Notes under the pieces: generated by a model
What the model was told of the DNA's origin: nothing
Database searches by the model: none
What the model saw: the letters and a program-made list of their open reading frames with translations, nothing else
Assembly: GCA_026225945.1 (NCBI GenBank)
Contig: JAMJFZ010002307.1
Location: 3,861,001 to 3,925,000 of the forward strand
Length of the DNA stretch: 64,000 bases
Origin: Cricetomys ansorgei
Lineage: Eukaryota > Chordata > Mammalia > Rodentia > Nesomyidae
Direction: 5' to 3'
Translations under genes and position numbers: made by a program
In this document: in pieces, positions 43,816-55,276 of the stretch
Position numbering within the stretch: position 1 is the stretch's first letter
Layout of the letters: every line of letters begins with the position of its first letter

Positions 43816-45369
43816 GGCTGAGCTGTGTAACACCATGGAGACAATTCTTTATCCAAACAATCATGTGTAATGGCTCCTTTGAAACATCACTTATTAGAAA
43901 CTGTCTCCTAGGAAATGATTGGAAGTGAGAATTTACTGCAGGAGCACAGTTTTAAAGACATGGCCCAGAGCCTTCAGATGTAGTTTGTGTCTTAGAGTGA
44001 TGATGGATTTTGACAATACTTATTCAGAGTGTATTGTTTTCTCCTGAGGAGTTAAAAAAAGAAACACCTCATGGTAGTTTCTAAAATGTGAGCACGATTT
44101 TAAAGAATACAGTTGTAAGTGGTACCTTCGTTTCCTCAGTTGAGAAGGCAAAAAGTTTGTATAGCCTATTCAGTCTTTTTTCCCTTACTTGAAAAATATC
44201 TTTATAGTCCTGAGGATGCCCTTAATTTTTACGTGGCTGATGCTATTCGCTGTAAGGAGCTCTTTGGTGGGCACATAAAGGTAGTTATCTTTTTGAAAGG
44301 AGTTGATTTGTCCACTTGGGGAGTGCTAGGTTACACTTAAGAGCTGAGCAGACTCTGTTTTTATTTGTCATGGAAATTCAAGCTGTAGCAATAATGTGTA
44401 TTTACTGTGGCTTTAATACTGAAAGCCCTCCAGACTCTGCATAAAATAGCATATACAGACACATTTGCACCCATCTACATAAATACATACATGAGCGTGA
44501 ATCCTCCACACCTGTAACCACATGCCTGCCCAGCCTGTCTCAGCATAGCTATATAAGATTGTCTCCCCACCCTGGGAGTTTGAATTCCACGTCGATGTGC
44601 CTTCTTTTATACTTACTAATTCTATTCTCTATTATATTCCAAAAGGCATCGTATTATCCGCCTTGTCCAATTTGCTTCTGTGTCTCATTAAAGTGGCCTG
44701 CTGTGAAGCTAATTTTTCTTGCTCATTTTATTGATATTTTGGGAGAGTGAGATTTTTCCCCAGCAGTTCTTCCTTTAGTATAGGGTTGTAGTAGCTGTCA
44801 GGAGAGGGCTTTAAAACCATCCTCTAAGCTAAATCAAAAATAAAAGCAGCTTATTTTAGTCTCTCTATTGAAATATAAATTACAGGTCATCGATCTTTTC
44901 TCCACCTCCTTGCAATTATTTTTATTGAAGTTTTTTTTTTTTTAAAGTAAGACAATGCAATGTATTTTAAAAAGCAAATAAACAAACCTCAAGAATAAGA
45001 ATAGCACAGAATTGGGTTTGTGAGTGGCTGTGGCACATTTAGTGGGAGAAAGGCATAATCAGCATAGCTCTGCTGTTATTTACAACAGCAGAGAACAGGG
45101 TCTGCAAGGGAAGAGCTTAACAGAGCTCCCAGTCAATCTAAAGATCTCACCCAGGAGGGACAGTTTAACTCCGAGAGTTTAGGCGCTCCTAGAGGCAGTG
45201 CAGGTGGGGGGAGAGGAGCCTTGGAGCTGGAAGCTAGATTTTTTTCATTCAGGTCAACAGCTTTCCCCAAAAATTCGAGCTCTTAGAAGAATGCTGTCCT
45301 GTGAGAGGAATGTCTGCACCCTGCTCTCTGCTGCCACCATGGATTGCTTTTAAGACTATAGATGTTATA
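43816..45369. other. No gene recognised
   Basis: Contains a T run at about 44930-44942 and AT-rich unique sequence. 44690-44900 ('aagctaatttttcttgctc', 'ttattgatattttggg') could be conserved, but this is a guess. The 73-codon + frame at 44119-44340 has no family signal. Confidence 0.35.
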
Positions 45370-45785
45370 AACACACACACACACACACATGCATACACAC
45401 ACACATGCATATACACACACACATGCATACACACACACACATATAAACATGCTCAGACACATGCATGTACACACACATATACACACACAAACACATGCAC
45501 ACACATGCAAGTACACATTCCCACACACATGTGCATAAACACATACACACCCTCACTCACAAAGACACACACACTCACACACACTCACACACATGCTCAC
45601 ACTCACACATATAAATATGCTCACACACATGCATGTACACACTCACACATGCTCGTACACGTGCATGCACACACTCACACACATGCACACACATGCATGT
45701 ACACATTCCCACACACATGTGCATAAGCGCATACACACTCACACTCACAAACACACACACTCCTCTCTCACACACACACACATGC
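45370..45785. repeat. Long CA-rich microsatellite with ATGC interruptions
   Basis: Over 400 bases of (CA)n broken regularly by 'catgc', 'cactca' and 'cataaac' words. Longer words recur: 'acacatgcatgtacacac' and 'cattcccacacacatgtgca' (twice, about 45515 and 45706). This suggests segmental tandem duplication inside the array. Frames of 80-141 codons here are artefacts. Confidence 0.95.
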
Positions 45786-46361
45786 ACATCTGCACCTTGA
45801 ATGACTGCACATGCCTTCCTCTCCTGTGGTCCTGACTGTGTTTCTCCCTGAGAGACGGCTGTGGAAGCCACTGGAGACAGGACCCTTGTGGCTGCCTGGG
45901 CCTGGCCCCTGGTTCCATGTCCCTGCATTTGTTTCCTGTCTCTGTCTGCTCTGCAAATTTGAGATGGTCTTTTAGGAGATGAAAAGGCTGTATATTTGTA
46001 AGGATCTCAGAAAACCCTTCCTGGCATATAAAAAGCACAGCCTAACCATGTTTGCCAAATAAAAAATTTGAAAGCTAGAGTTGGAAACCAAATAAATATT
46101 GTTAGGGGGAAACAAAACAAAACAAGTTGTAGGTTTTAGTGAAACCAAATACTCAGTACTTTTTATAGACACCCTTAGAGTTAGCACTGAGAGATGGAAT
46201 TGTTCTCTTCTGAGATATATTCTCAGCAAGATGAGACATCTTAGACTACATCACAGCTCCTGGATGGGCTCACTGAAGCCACCAAGCTGTATCAGGAGAT
46301 GTGATCAGCAGACCTGTAAGTTTTTAGTAAGGCTAATCTCTTCTCTCTGCTATACAGGCTC
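45786..46361. other. No recognised feature
   Basis: Unique-looking sequence; an (AAAAC)-type word at about 46111-46124. No exon supported. Confidence 0.4.
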
Positions 46362-46738
46362 TGTAGTGGCTAGTTTTGCCAACTTGACTCATGGGGAAGA
46401 GGAAACTTTAGTGGAAGGATTTTCCACATTCTTTGCCTATGGGCACATCTTTGGGGCATTTTCTTGATTGTTCATTGATGTGGCAAGGCACAGTCCACTG
46501 TGGGTGGCACCATCCCTAGGCAGATAGGGCAGGGCTATATAAGATGTAAGCCTGGAGGTGGGCCAGTAAGCAACACTTTCTCCCTGTTTCTCCTGCCACA
46601 TTGCCCATTTGCCCTAGTATTTCTCATGGGTTTATTGTTGTATCTCTTAAATGTCTTCCTTCTCCCAATCTTGCTCTATACAAACTTCTCTGTGTGTTTG
46701 TTTTTCAGCTTCTTTGTCTCTTTTCTACCAAATTTTAT
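46362..46738 (+). mobile_element. MaLR-like LTR, sense, host of a later LTR
   Basis: Starts 'tgtagtggctagttttgccaa', then 'cttgactcatggggaagagg', 'ggggcattttcttgattg', 'cagtccactgtgggtggc', 'accatccctaggcagatag' and a TATA-like 'ctatataag' near 46536-46543. The 3' half is altered or of another origin. A second LTR sits immediately to its right. Confidence 0.6.
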
Positions 46739-46743
46739 GATAG

Positions 46744-47091
46744 TGAACTGACTAGCAATTATTGTCAACTTGACACAAACTGGAGTCACTTGGGAATAGG
46801 AAACCCCTAGAGAGGAATTGCCCAGATTCACTTGGCCTATGAGAGCATGTTGATGTAGGAGAACACAGTTCATTGCGGGCAGAACCGTCCTTAGCAGGTG
46901 GGCCTGAGCTGTGTAAAAAGGTAGCTAACCATGAACAAGCCAGTGAAGAACACTTCTCTGAGGTTTTGGCTCTAGGTTCTTGCTTTGGCATCCCTCAATG
47001 ATGGGCTGTAGCAGTAAGGTGAAATAAACCCTTTCCTTGCCATTGCTTTTTATACTGCTGTTATCACAGCAACAGAAATCAGACTAGATCA
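46744..47091 (+). mobile_element. MaLR-like solo LTR with TG...CA ends and target duplication
   Basis: Begins TG ('tgaactgactagcaatt') and ends CA ('cagactagatca'). The 5-base repeat GATAG flanks it at 46739-46743 and 47092-47096. Inside are 'gtcaacttgacacaaactgg', 'gggcagaaccgtccttagc', and AATAAA at 47023-47028. A 348-base element with those ends, a polyadenylation signal and a 5-base duplication is a solo LTR of ERVL/MaLR type. No viral coding sequence is present. Confidence 0.85.
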
Positions 47092-47096
47092 GATAG

Positions 47097-47444
47097 ACTC
47101 CTTCAATTTTGGATTCAACCTGAATTCCTTACTATGGTTTCAAATTCATCACTGGTTAAAGTGCCTACCCCTGTTCAGAGTTATCTCCAAGCACACCCTC
47201 CTTTTCTTTCTCCTCTCCCCTTTTTCTCACTAAATCTCTTCCCAACTCTATCCTTGCATTTACGCCTTATTCCCCATGTTTTCTCTACCTGGCCTATGCT
47301 TCACTGCTCTGAGCACTTGCTGTACCTGTGTATTTGAAACTTTAAGACACATGATTATCTGGCATTCCTTCATAAATCAAATGTTATAAAGGTAATGTGC
47401 TCTCTCTTTCTTTCTCTCAATATGTGTGTATGTGTGTGTATGTA
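47097..47444. other. No recognised feature
   Basis: Pyrimidine-rich in part (47200-47260); no repeat family or exon named. Confidence 0.4.
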
Positions 47445-47478
47445 TAGATAGATAGATAGATAGATAGGTAGATAGATA
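47445..47478. repeat. (GATA)n microsatellite
   Basis: About eight GATA units with one G interruption, preceded by an imperfect TG/TATG run from about 47420. Confidence 0.95.
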
Positions 47479-48610
47479 ACTTATGCTTTTATTGACCTAA
47501 GAATAAAAATAGAAAATTAGAACACTGTAATTCTAAAAGATATGTTAGAATCCACTGGCTTGGCAAATCTAAGTAATCTAGAATGTTCTATGATATGGAA
47601 GAAGTTCCAGATTATCTTTATGTTTTATCCATTTGAGGGTAAGAGCTGTGTTGGTTGGTTTGTCTCATTAGCTACATAGTGTGCAACACCACTGTCTATA
47701 GATAACAGCTCCACCACATGCCTGCTGGACTGAGAAAAATGGATAGATAAATATCTTGGTGGTAAGAAACCAAAAACCAAACTCCAAATGTTTGCCAGAT
47801 GGAGCAAAAACATAAGCTATGTATTGGGAGAGGATGACACCCGAGCATGCAATAGGAGTGGCATTTTACTTCTCAAAAAGCAAGGCAGACCTTGTAGCAG
47901 AGAGTTTAGAAGGTCACTGAAATAACAATTTGAAAGTGTGAATGCTGCTGCCTTTCTTTTCTGTACAAAAACAGTGAAGGGAGGAAGAGTTTGCAAGATA
48001 CTTGGGAACACAGTTTGTTTTGAAGTCAGAGATCATTTAAAGCAGAAAATAAGCCATAACCTTCTGCTGTACAAGTACACCATGGACTTTTCAAATTTGT
48101 CTTTTAAAAAACTCATAAAATAATTATAACAGCCTGCTACCAGCTCCTTTCAATATCGACAAGAAAATTACAGTGTTTGGGAAGAGAATTCTTTTGTTTT
48201 CAGGGGAATTGACCAGACTGTCTTAACAAATCCTACTAATTGAAACCAGCAATCCAGGAGAAAGGAGCAGGAAGATTCCAGGCAGAAGGGAAGCAAGCAG
48301 GCAATGTGGGTAAAGGCAGCTTGAGGTACCTTCCCATTGCTCTCCCTGCTTGCTACACTTTCTTACAGGCTCACAGAGATGCAGTGGGCCGCTCTCGGCA
48401 CGCCCATGGGGACTGGATATGAACATGTACTTGCTTCCATTTGGGGACATTCAGGATAGTTAGCAACTTGGACAGGAATGTCTAATTTAGTTTTACCCTT
48501 TAAGACAGGACTCGTGGTTAAAAGGGCAACATTACTATTTTTCTCATTGGTAAATAAATAAAATGATCATTTTGGTTTCAAAAGTGAATATTATATGCCC
48601 AGGAGTGAGA
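47479..48610. other. No gene recognised
   Basis: Unique-looking sequence with short chance frames. 48240-48330 is AG-rich ('aggagaaaggagcagg'). Nothing named. Confidence 0.4.
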
Positions 48611-48611
48611 G

Positions 48612-48649
48612 ATATACACACACACACACATATATATGTATATACATAT

Positions 48650-48687
<38 letters not shown>

Positions 48688-48745
48688 ATATATATATGTA
48701 TATACATATGCACACACACACATATACACACACACATATATATTT
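48612..48745. repeat. Duplicated CA/TA microsatellite
   Basis: A CA run, then 'catatatatgtatatacatatg', then CA appears twice, with the shared core 'tatatatgtatatacatatg' at about 48630 and 48690. The core is itself self-complementary. This is a segmental duplication within the microsatellite. Confidence 0.92.
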
Positions 48746-48747
48746 AA

Positions 48748-48779
48748 TTAATTTAATATAATATATTATATTAAATTAA
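48748..48779. repeat. Perfect 32-base AT palindrome
   Basis: Arms of 16 bases, 'ttaatttaatataata' and its exact complement, meet with no spacer between 48763 and 48764. It can form a cruciform. Confidence 0.95.
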
Positions 48780-49229
48780 AAAAATAAAATGGAAAACATA
48801 TATTACTGTAAAGTTTATACTTGACTAATTTAAGGAAGAAAGCTTTAAGTTTATATACTCTAAAGTGTGAGTGTTTGAACAATAAAACTTCAATTACAAT
48901 TGCGACAGATGTGCATTTCTTCTGTCGGAGGTAGCCGAGTCACTGTTTCATAGTTCTCAGCGTTGCAGTATATTGGAGGACTCACGGAAATTGGAGGGGA
49001 AGGTACTAGTTGGTAGGATGTTCCTTTCTAGGTCTCATACCCTGAGCTACAGGGCGAAATTCATGTGCTCATTTTGGTAGTAAACCAGGCAAACAACCAA
49101 CACCGATACTAGATAATTTAATTTGTACTGTATTTTTTTTTGCCATTACAACGCTTTTTTAGTGAATGTCTTGAACCATGTCAGTTATTTCTGTCAGCAA
49201 GCAAGTTTCAGAATAATATTCTGTTTCTG
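48780..49229. other. No recognised feature
   Basis: AT-rich sequence after the palindrome; no repeat or exon named. Confidence 0.4.
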
Positions 49230-49455
49230 GAGAAGGAAGGAGGGAGGGGGGTAGACAGAGGTAGGAGATGGAGAAGAGAGGAGGAGAGAAGAGAGAAGCA
49301 ACGGATAGATGATAGATAAGAAATAAATGAGAGTAGGTGACAGGTGATTGGTAAGTGATAGGTAGGCAATGTGTAGACAGATGAGAGGTCGAGGGCAGAT
49401 GGCAGAAAGATAGGTAGCTAAATAGATAGGTGATAGACGGATAAATATTTGAAGA
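49230..49455. repeat. Degenerate GGA / GATA tract
   Basis: Starts as polypurine ('aaggaaggagggagggggg', 'gagaagagaggaggag') and becomes degenerate GATA/GATG/GACA units. Opposite-strand frames of 119 and 139 codons here are low-complexity (Ser/Leu/Tyr/Pro) artefacts. Confidence 0.88.
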
Positions 49456-51539
49456 AGAATGGAAACTACTAAATAGGAAATCAAAGGAAAGAGAGTTGTT
49501 TCTGTGTTCTCTGGACACCCACTAGCTTTACAGAAGGATTTAACATCCTTATCAGGAAAGAAAAATGTTCTGAGGAACTGTGCCACTTTGCATTTTATTT
49601 TATTTTTATTCAAAACTCTTATTTTTTACTTAACACACTAATTGTGCAGTTGCGTGACGTTTCTGTGGATACGTGCTCTGTGTCATGACTGAGTCTGGGT
49701 GATTACCGTGTGTCCACCACATGAGTCGTTCTTTGTGGCGGCAGCATTAGAAAATCACTCCTCTAACAGGGTTGAACTCTGCCGAGCCTTATTGTTAACC
49801 AGAGTGACTTCCTGGCAGTGTGGCACGCCACATCTCATTGCACCTTCCAGCTTCAGTTTTGACCCATTCACCAAGCTTCCCTCCCCACGTGTAAGCCGCC
49901 GGTCGCTACACTCCTTGGAGCTATTTAGACTGATGTGAATCCTTACATCTCAAACCATGAAATGCTTGCACAAAACAAATCAACAGAGTGGACACCATAG
50001 AACAAAGCTCAAAGAGGGAACTAAACCTCAGGAGATGATGAAGACACAGAGATGCGCTGAATCGGCAGAACACTGCTGAAGCCCGGTCTCTAATGTAGTG
50101 TCTGGAAATGAGGCTGGCACCAAGTTCATGGTCTTACGGCTGCCTCCCAGAACCTGGACCAGAAGGGCTACTGTTTATTAAGATAAATGCACATTTGACA
50201 GAGGAAGAGCCTTCCAAGGAGCAGACCTTCTTCTTGCTTTGCCAAGAGTTGGGGACTTGTACAAATAATTTCCTTTATCATCTGCCTTAGGTCAATTCTA
50301 AAAGCCCTATTGTGTCATTAAATGGATTATTCTCTGATTTGAGCTTATTTCCTCATATTTAAAAAGCTTTCCAGAACTATTCTTCTCCTATTTGCACTTA
50401 AGTGAAATTAAAAGCCTGGCTCTCAGGTAGTGCCCATGGACCAGTTAGAACGGGCCCTCCAGCTCCCATCCTTCGGGCCTCATTAGGAGGACGCTCACAG
50501 CATGTCTGACACCAGTTCATATTTGCAGAGCTCATTTACCTACATTGGAAACAAACCAAAAAAGGGTCAGGCCCACCCTACCGGGAGGGAAGGAGTCTGA
50601 GGGCACTAGTGCCCGCCATCTAGGTCATCCCTCCCTGTTGGAAGCCTGTGACCCACTGGGCAGTGGCTCCCTGTCTCTTTGAAGCTGAAAAAGACCTGTT
50701 GAAGATGGGTCCTCAGGTGGCTGCTGTTAGAATCCATGAGACAACTAGGTGACCTTAGCCTTGCACGACAAGGGAGGAAGCGTTCCTTTCGGAAGCAGAT
50801 GCTCTGTGCATAAACCCAGTTAGCAGAGAGTGTTTTCCAACAGGATAAAAGGTAATATTTACGCTCTCACGGTTTTGTCTCCGTAGGGTTCTGTGCTCTT
50901 GTTTTGTGCTGTTAGACACTCAGCTTGGGAAGGTTGTCAGTTTGGAAAAACTGGCTGCCATTCTCGACTTTGTGGTATGTGTTGACCTGTGTCAACAGTA
51001 TGGGGACTGTCTGTTGTAGGTCATCAGGGATTCAACCATTAACAACAGTCTCTGTGATCCATCATTGTGTCAGGTTTACTCAGGGGCCGTTCTGTTTGTT
51101 CAATGATGATAATTCGGATTGGAGCTATGTAAGTGTGCTCAAATGACAGGCACTACGCATTCTTTTAAAAGCATCCCAGCCTTTGTGCAGGATTGTGACG
51201 GCTAGAGATTCTGCAGTGTTTGGACCACCAAAGTGGTTCTGGCCTGTTGTATCTCTTGCTATAAGAACACTGGAAAGAATCATGACCCAGCCCATGACTC
51301 CCCATAGGGTATTTGGTATTAATTCCTGTCAAAAATCCCCATAGTTGGCCAACCCTGGACTCAAGGCTCTTTTAACTGCTCCTCAGCTTATCCTTACATC
51401 CGTTTCTGCCAGCGTTGCTCAGTGTCGCTCAGAAGTTTCTTCAGTAACTATTGACTTCAATTCACTTTTCTGATAAACATTATTATTATTTTTTTTTTTT
51501 TGCAAAAACTTATTTTAGCATCCGCTGCAAAGTTCTGTT
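49456..51539. other. No gene recognised
   Basis: About 2 kb of repeat-poor sequence with some CpGs at 49660-49900. No exon with convincing borders and no SINE. Being repeat-poor, it is a sensible place to look for conserved sequence. Confidence 0.35.
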
Positions 51540-51858
51540 TTTTTTTGTGAGTGTGTGTTTTGCTGTGTTGTATGAACATGTATGTGAAGGCCTGTGTGTG
51601 GAGGTCAGTGGTTAGTATCTTCCATACTTGCTGTCCTCTTTATTTTTGAGACAGTCTCTTAGTGAATGTGGAGCTTACCACTGGCCTAATTAACTGTATA
51701 GAGAACCTCAGGGTCCTGTGTGACCCTCCAACAACAGAATTACAGGGACACTCTACTGTACCCAGTTTTTATGTGGGTCCTGGGGATCTGAACTCAGGTA
51801 TTTATGCTTGTGTGGCAAGCACTTTTACTGAGCTATGTCCTCACTGTCAAATGCAATG
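51540..51858 (-). repeat. Long tRNA-derived SINE (B3A/B4-like), antisense
   Basis: 'tgtgtggaggtcagtgg', 'tttttgagacagtctcttag', 'gtgaatgtggagcttacc', 'actggcctaattaac', 'ttttatgtgggtcctgggg', 'atctgaactcaggtattt' and 'tgtggcaagcacttttac' give the whole antisense element. Confidence 0.82.
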
Positions 51859-51970
51859 AAGTGTTCTTAGCAATCTTATGTCTTTTCCTCTTCATAAAAG
51901 TTAATTCTATTTGCATATATCAAGACACTAAAATTTTTAAATTCTTAACTTTAAAAATTCCTTTATTATA
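51859..51970. other. Short AT-rich spacer
   Basis: AT-rich spacer between a SINE and a TG microsatellite. Confidence 0.5.
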
Positions 51971-52019
51971 TTTGTGTGTGTATGTGTGTGTATGTGTGTG
52001 TGTGCGCGTGCGTGTGTGT

Positions 52020-52061
<42 letters not shown>
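51971..52061. repeat. (TG)n microsatellite with CG steps
   Basis: TG run interrupted by 'tgcgcgtgcg' and 'tgcgtgtgcg', all strictly alternating purine-pyrimidine, hence prone to Z-DNA. It forms the tail side of the antisense SINE to its right. Confidence 0.96.
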
Positions 52062-52062
<1 letters not shown>

Positions 52063-52226
52063 CATGCTCATGCATGTAGGCACATACAAGTGCATCATGG
52101 GTGTGTGGAAGTCAGAAGACAACTTGTAGAAGTCATTTCTTTGCCCCACAATGTTAAGTCTGAGGGATGGAACTCAGTTCGTCAGATATCAAGTACCTTT
52201 AAATGCTAACACATCTCAGTGGCCCG
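52062..52226 (-). repeat. B3-type SINE, antisense
   Basis: 'gtgtgtggaagtcagaagac', 'aacttgtagaagtcatttc', 'ggatggaactcagttcgtc' and 'acacatctcagtggcccgg' match antisense B2/B3. Same arrangement (TG tract then SINE) as at 32217-32412. Confidence 0.78.
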
Positions 52227-53394
52227 GCTTTTGGCTTTGGAGCATTGTTCTGCCTTGATATTTTTACTCTGCTCATCTTCTATGGTCCACTGGCTAATGG
52301 TAATTCATAGTAAACACGCTGGCCTTGCATCTCATGTTCAGCCTCTATATTTGCCCTAGTTAAAAATCTTATAGTTGTATTCAAGGTTCATCTTAGGACC
52401 CTCAACCCTGACTTGAGAACCTCGGGTCATGAGATACTACTACTGGACATAGTCATTGTGATTTCTAGTCTTGATCGGATTGAAGTGAATCAGCAATCAA
52501 CTAAGAGACAAGCTGCTGGGCACCCCTGTGAGAAATTTTCTAGGATAAGTTATTGAAAGTACAGAAAACACTTTGCATTATTATTCTTTGATGTCGCAAA
52601 CATCGAATTTTAGTGAGAAATAACCTGTTTGGCCAAAATTACTAGATAAAGTGTTAAATTGAAGACCTTCTAAGAAAGCTCCGTGAAGGTTGTTCAAATG
52701 TCCACCAGTTTCTTTCATGCAGGGAAAATCTAGGTGCTTGTACAACAGTGCCTCCGAATGGGAGCGTTAAACCCACCATTTCACAGTGGAATGACTTCAA
52801 GCTATACACCTCTTCTGTGTTCAGTGTGTTGAGTGTACCGTGCAGATAACCATAGCTTCTGTGATCGCTGAGAAGTGTATATGATAACATTTTTATAAGT
52901 GAAGACTCTGTAGATGAGGGAAGTGTGCACAGGTGTGTATATTGCTACTGTTTTTTGTATGAAGGCCTATTAGTAGGTCATCTCCCAAAGGATGATTTTT
53001 TAGTTTCCCTTTGAAATAATTGACATCATCACTGCTATTAAAGCTCTTTTTGTAGTAAGTCAGTCTTTTCGTGGGTCTCGACACTTGGCCAGTTTAGTTT
53101 GAGCTATAAAACACATACGTGAGCCAGTGCCTTTCGCTCTCACTCTCGGGGGTTTAGCCTAGACACGTGACTCAGAAGTGTCTTGGGTCCAGACTTTATT
53201 CCCTTTCCTCACATGATCATGATTTTCATTGCAAACTTTAGGTAATTTGCTTTTTTCAGCCTCCTGTCTTGCATGAATCTTCTGCAGAAAGTTAATCTCC
53301 TTACTTCATTGCTTAGAAGTATTTGGCAGCCTAGTGCTGCTGATAGGATGCGTGTAAATGCTGTTTCAAAGTTTAGGAAACTTTCTGCCTCAGG
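52227..53394. other. No gene recognised
   Basis: Repeat-poor sequence with short chance frames at 52654-53084. No exon supported. Confidence 0.4.
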
Positions 53395-53399
53395 TCTCC

Positions 53400-53779
53400 T
53401 GTTGTCTTATTAACTTCAGTTGTTAACTTCACACAGCCTGGAATCCTGTGAGAGGAAATCCTCAGTTGTACCTGTATCAGATTGGCCTGTGGGCATGTCT
53501 CTGGGGGACCATCTTAATGGGGTACCCACCACTGCGGGTACACCATTGTCTGGGCAGGTGGTCTTGGGCTGTGTAAGAAAGCTAGCTAAGCATGGGCATG
53601 AATGAGCCAACAGGCAACATTTGTCCCTGGTTTTTGCTTTAGGTTCTGTCTTGAGTTCCAGCCCTGACAACTTCAATAATGGGCTGTGCCCTGGATGTGT
53701 AAGTCCCACGAGCCCTTCCTTTCCTAAGTTGCTTTTGGTCAGAGTGTTTTGTCACAGCAACAAAGAGGAAGCCAGAACA
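53400..53779 (+). mobile_element. MaLR-like solo LTR with target duplication
   Basis: Begins TG ('tgttgtcttattaacttcag'), ends CA ('gaggaagccagaaca'), and is flanked by the 5-base repeat TCTCC at 53395-53399 and 53780-53784. Inside are 'cagattggcctgtgggcatg', 'gggcaggtggtcttgggc', 'tgtgtaagaaagctagc' and 'gttgcttttggtcagagtg'. 380 bases, same family as 46744. The 185-codon + frame 53621-54178 starts inside it, crosses the repeat at 53940, and is not a gene. Confidence 0.85.
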
Positions 53780-53939
53780 TCTCCCTCAGGGTCACTAGTT
53801 ACTCTCTCTCTACCGCTGATCTACCCAAAATTCAAGAACTATATAATTACTGACAATCATTTTTATTTCTCTCACTGTACATGTGGTCATCAGTACTACT
53901 TTAGGGCTATCAAAAACTTTCTTATATCTAACCATATAG

Positions 53940-54291
53940 TTATTTTTCTCATCTATGTGACTAAAAAGCCTCACAGAAAAAAGCTTCAAGAGCAGAATTA
54001 TATGATTTTGCTCATGGTTTCAGAGATTAGAGTCCATCATGGTGGGCATGGTATGAAGTTAAGGCTTATGCAGACATTTGGCTGGGACTCCTTCTATCCT
54101 GACAAACCAGGAAGTAGAGACCTAGACAGGATGGGAGTATACAGGGTTCTTATGCTTCCAAAGATCTGCACTTTGTGAACTATTCCTCCAGCATGGCCCC
54201 ACAGCCTTTCAAAATAGCACTGCCATCTGGGAATCAAGTGTTCAAACATGTAAGTCTAAAGAAGGACATTTCATTTTCAAACCACAACATT
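53940..54291 (-). mobile_element. MaLR-like LTR, antisense (third type)
   Basis: 'ttttgctcatggtttcagag', 'agagtccatcatggtggg', 'ggaagtagagacctagacag', 'cctccagcatggccccac', 'agtgttcaaacatgtaag' and 'tttcaaaccacaaca' match the reverse complement of a MaLR-like LTR whose sense strand starts 'tgtggtttga'. No clean target duplication. Confidence 0.55.
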
Positions 54292-55200
54292 AACTATATT
54301 GGAGCAATTTTTGTGTATTAATTATTTTTATCACTAATATTTATCAACTCCCTTTTAGACACATTTGTCATGTTTTTTTTTTTTTTGTAATTTCTTCATC
54401 TATGTATGAGAGACAACGGTGGCAAATAAAGCTGAAGACTAAGATATCTCTTGTTTGTCTATTGACTGAGGAGGAATTTCTGTGATGGTTCTGAGCAGGT
54501 TTTGCTCATGTGTTTCTTTTTTTGTATTTAAATTTTTGATATTCAGTTATCCAGGAGTAGTATGATTTGTCCGAAGGCATTTCCTGGTTTAAAGTATTTT
54601 CTCTATTACCTGTTGTTGGAAGCATTGAGAAGCCTTGTCTTTTTTGTACAAGTATGGTGTTCTTAATGTTACAAACATTGTTACAGTGTACCACACACTG
54701 CTTATACATAATTATTCGCCTTGTCAATTACTTGGATGTGAATATTGAATGGATGGAGTGTCAGGTTTAGAAGTACTGATCCCAGGATATTCTTTGGAAC
54801 TAATTTCTTAAAATAATCTGATAATAGGACTTCATCTTCTCTTAGACTATTTTCTAAAGCTAGGGTTAGAGGAGGATATGAGCCTGAATTCAGTTAATGA
54901 GACACTGGGTGATTATGTTATTTCTGTGCCTAATTGATAGATTCTTAGTTCACTGGGGATTTGTTGAGTTTTTTAACCAAGCAAAAGGTTATTCTAGTTG
55001 CTGGAATTAACCAGCAAAACAAAGTTGGTAAATTCAAAGCTAATGCATTTATTAAATATTTTCTCTTCAGGATTAAGTTTTTTTGACGATTTTTTTTGTT
55101 TCAAAAGAGATAGTTGTATCCACAGTATTTATGTAAAAATTCAAAAAGAAAAGGGAGAAGCAAGAAGCAAGTCCTTTTTATCTTGGTGCCCTTGGATTTC
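54292..55200. other. No gene recognised
   Basis: AT-rich with a T12 run near 54374-54386. Short frames at 54506-54770 and 54998-55216 have no family or splice evidence. Confidence 0.4.
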
Positions 55201-55276
55201 AGGGTTGGGAGTGTAGCTCAGAGGGCGAGTCTTTGCCTGCTTACGCCTGGTCCTGGGTTCAATCCCTAGAACCAAA
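55201..55276 (+). repeat. ID element
   Basis: Sense ID SINE: 'agggttgggagtgtagctcag' with the A box, 'cgagtctttgcctgc', and a good B box 'ctgggttcaatccctag', ending 'aaccaaaaa'. ID elements descend from BC1/tRNA-Ala. Only one well-formed copy is seen here, which fits a non-rat muroid better than rat, though one window is thin evidence. Confidence 0.85.

Noticed and set aside
45301..45928. Open frames up to 141 codons on both strands
   Set aside because: Low-complexity read-through of the CA array at 45370-45785.
49159..49613. 119- and 139-codon - strand frames
   Set aside because: They translate the degenerate GGA/GATA tract into Ser/Leu/Tyr/Pro repeats, with no start context or splice sites.
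53621..54178. 185-codon open frame on the + strand, the longest in the window
   Set aside because: It begins inside the solo LTR at 53400-53779 and runs into the antisense LTR at 53940, so it is a chance frame across two repeats.
55201..55276. Possible tRNA gene, because A and B boxes are present
   Set aside because: It is an ID SINE: boxes are SINE-like, there is no cloverleaf with matching acceptor arms, and it ends in an A-rich tail.
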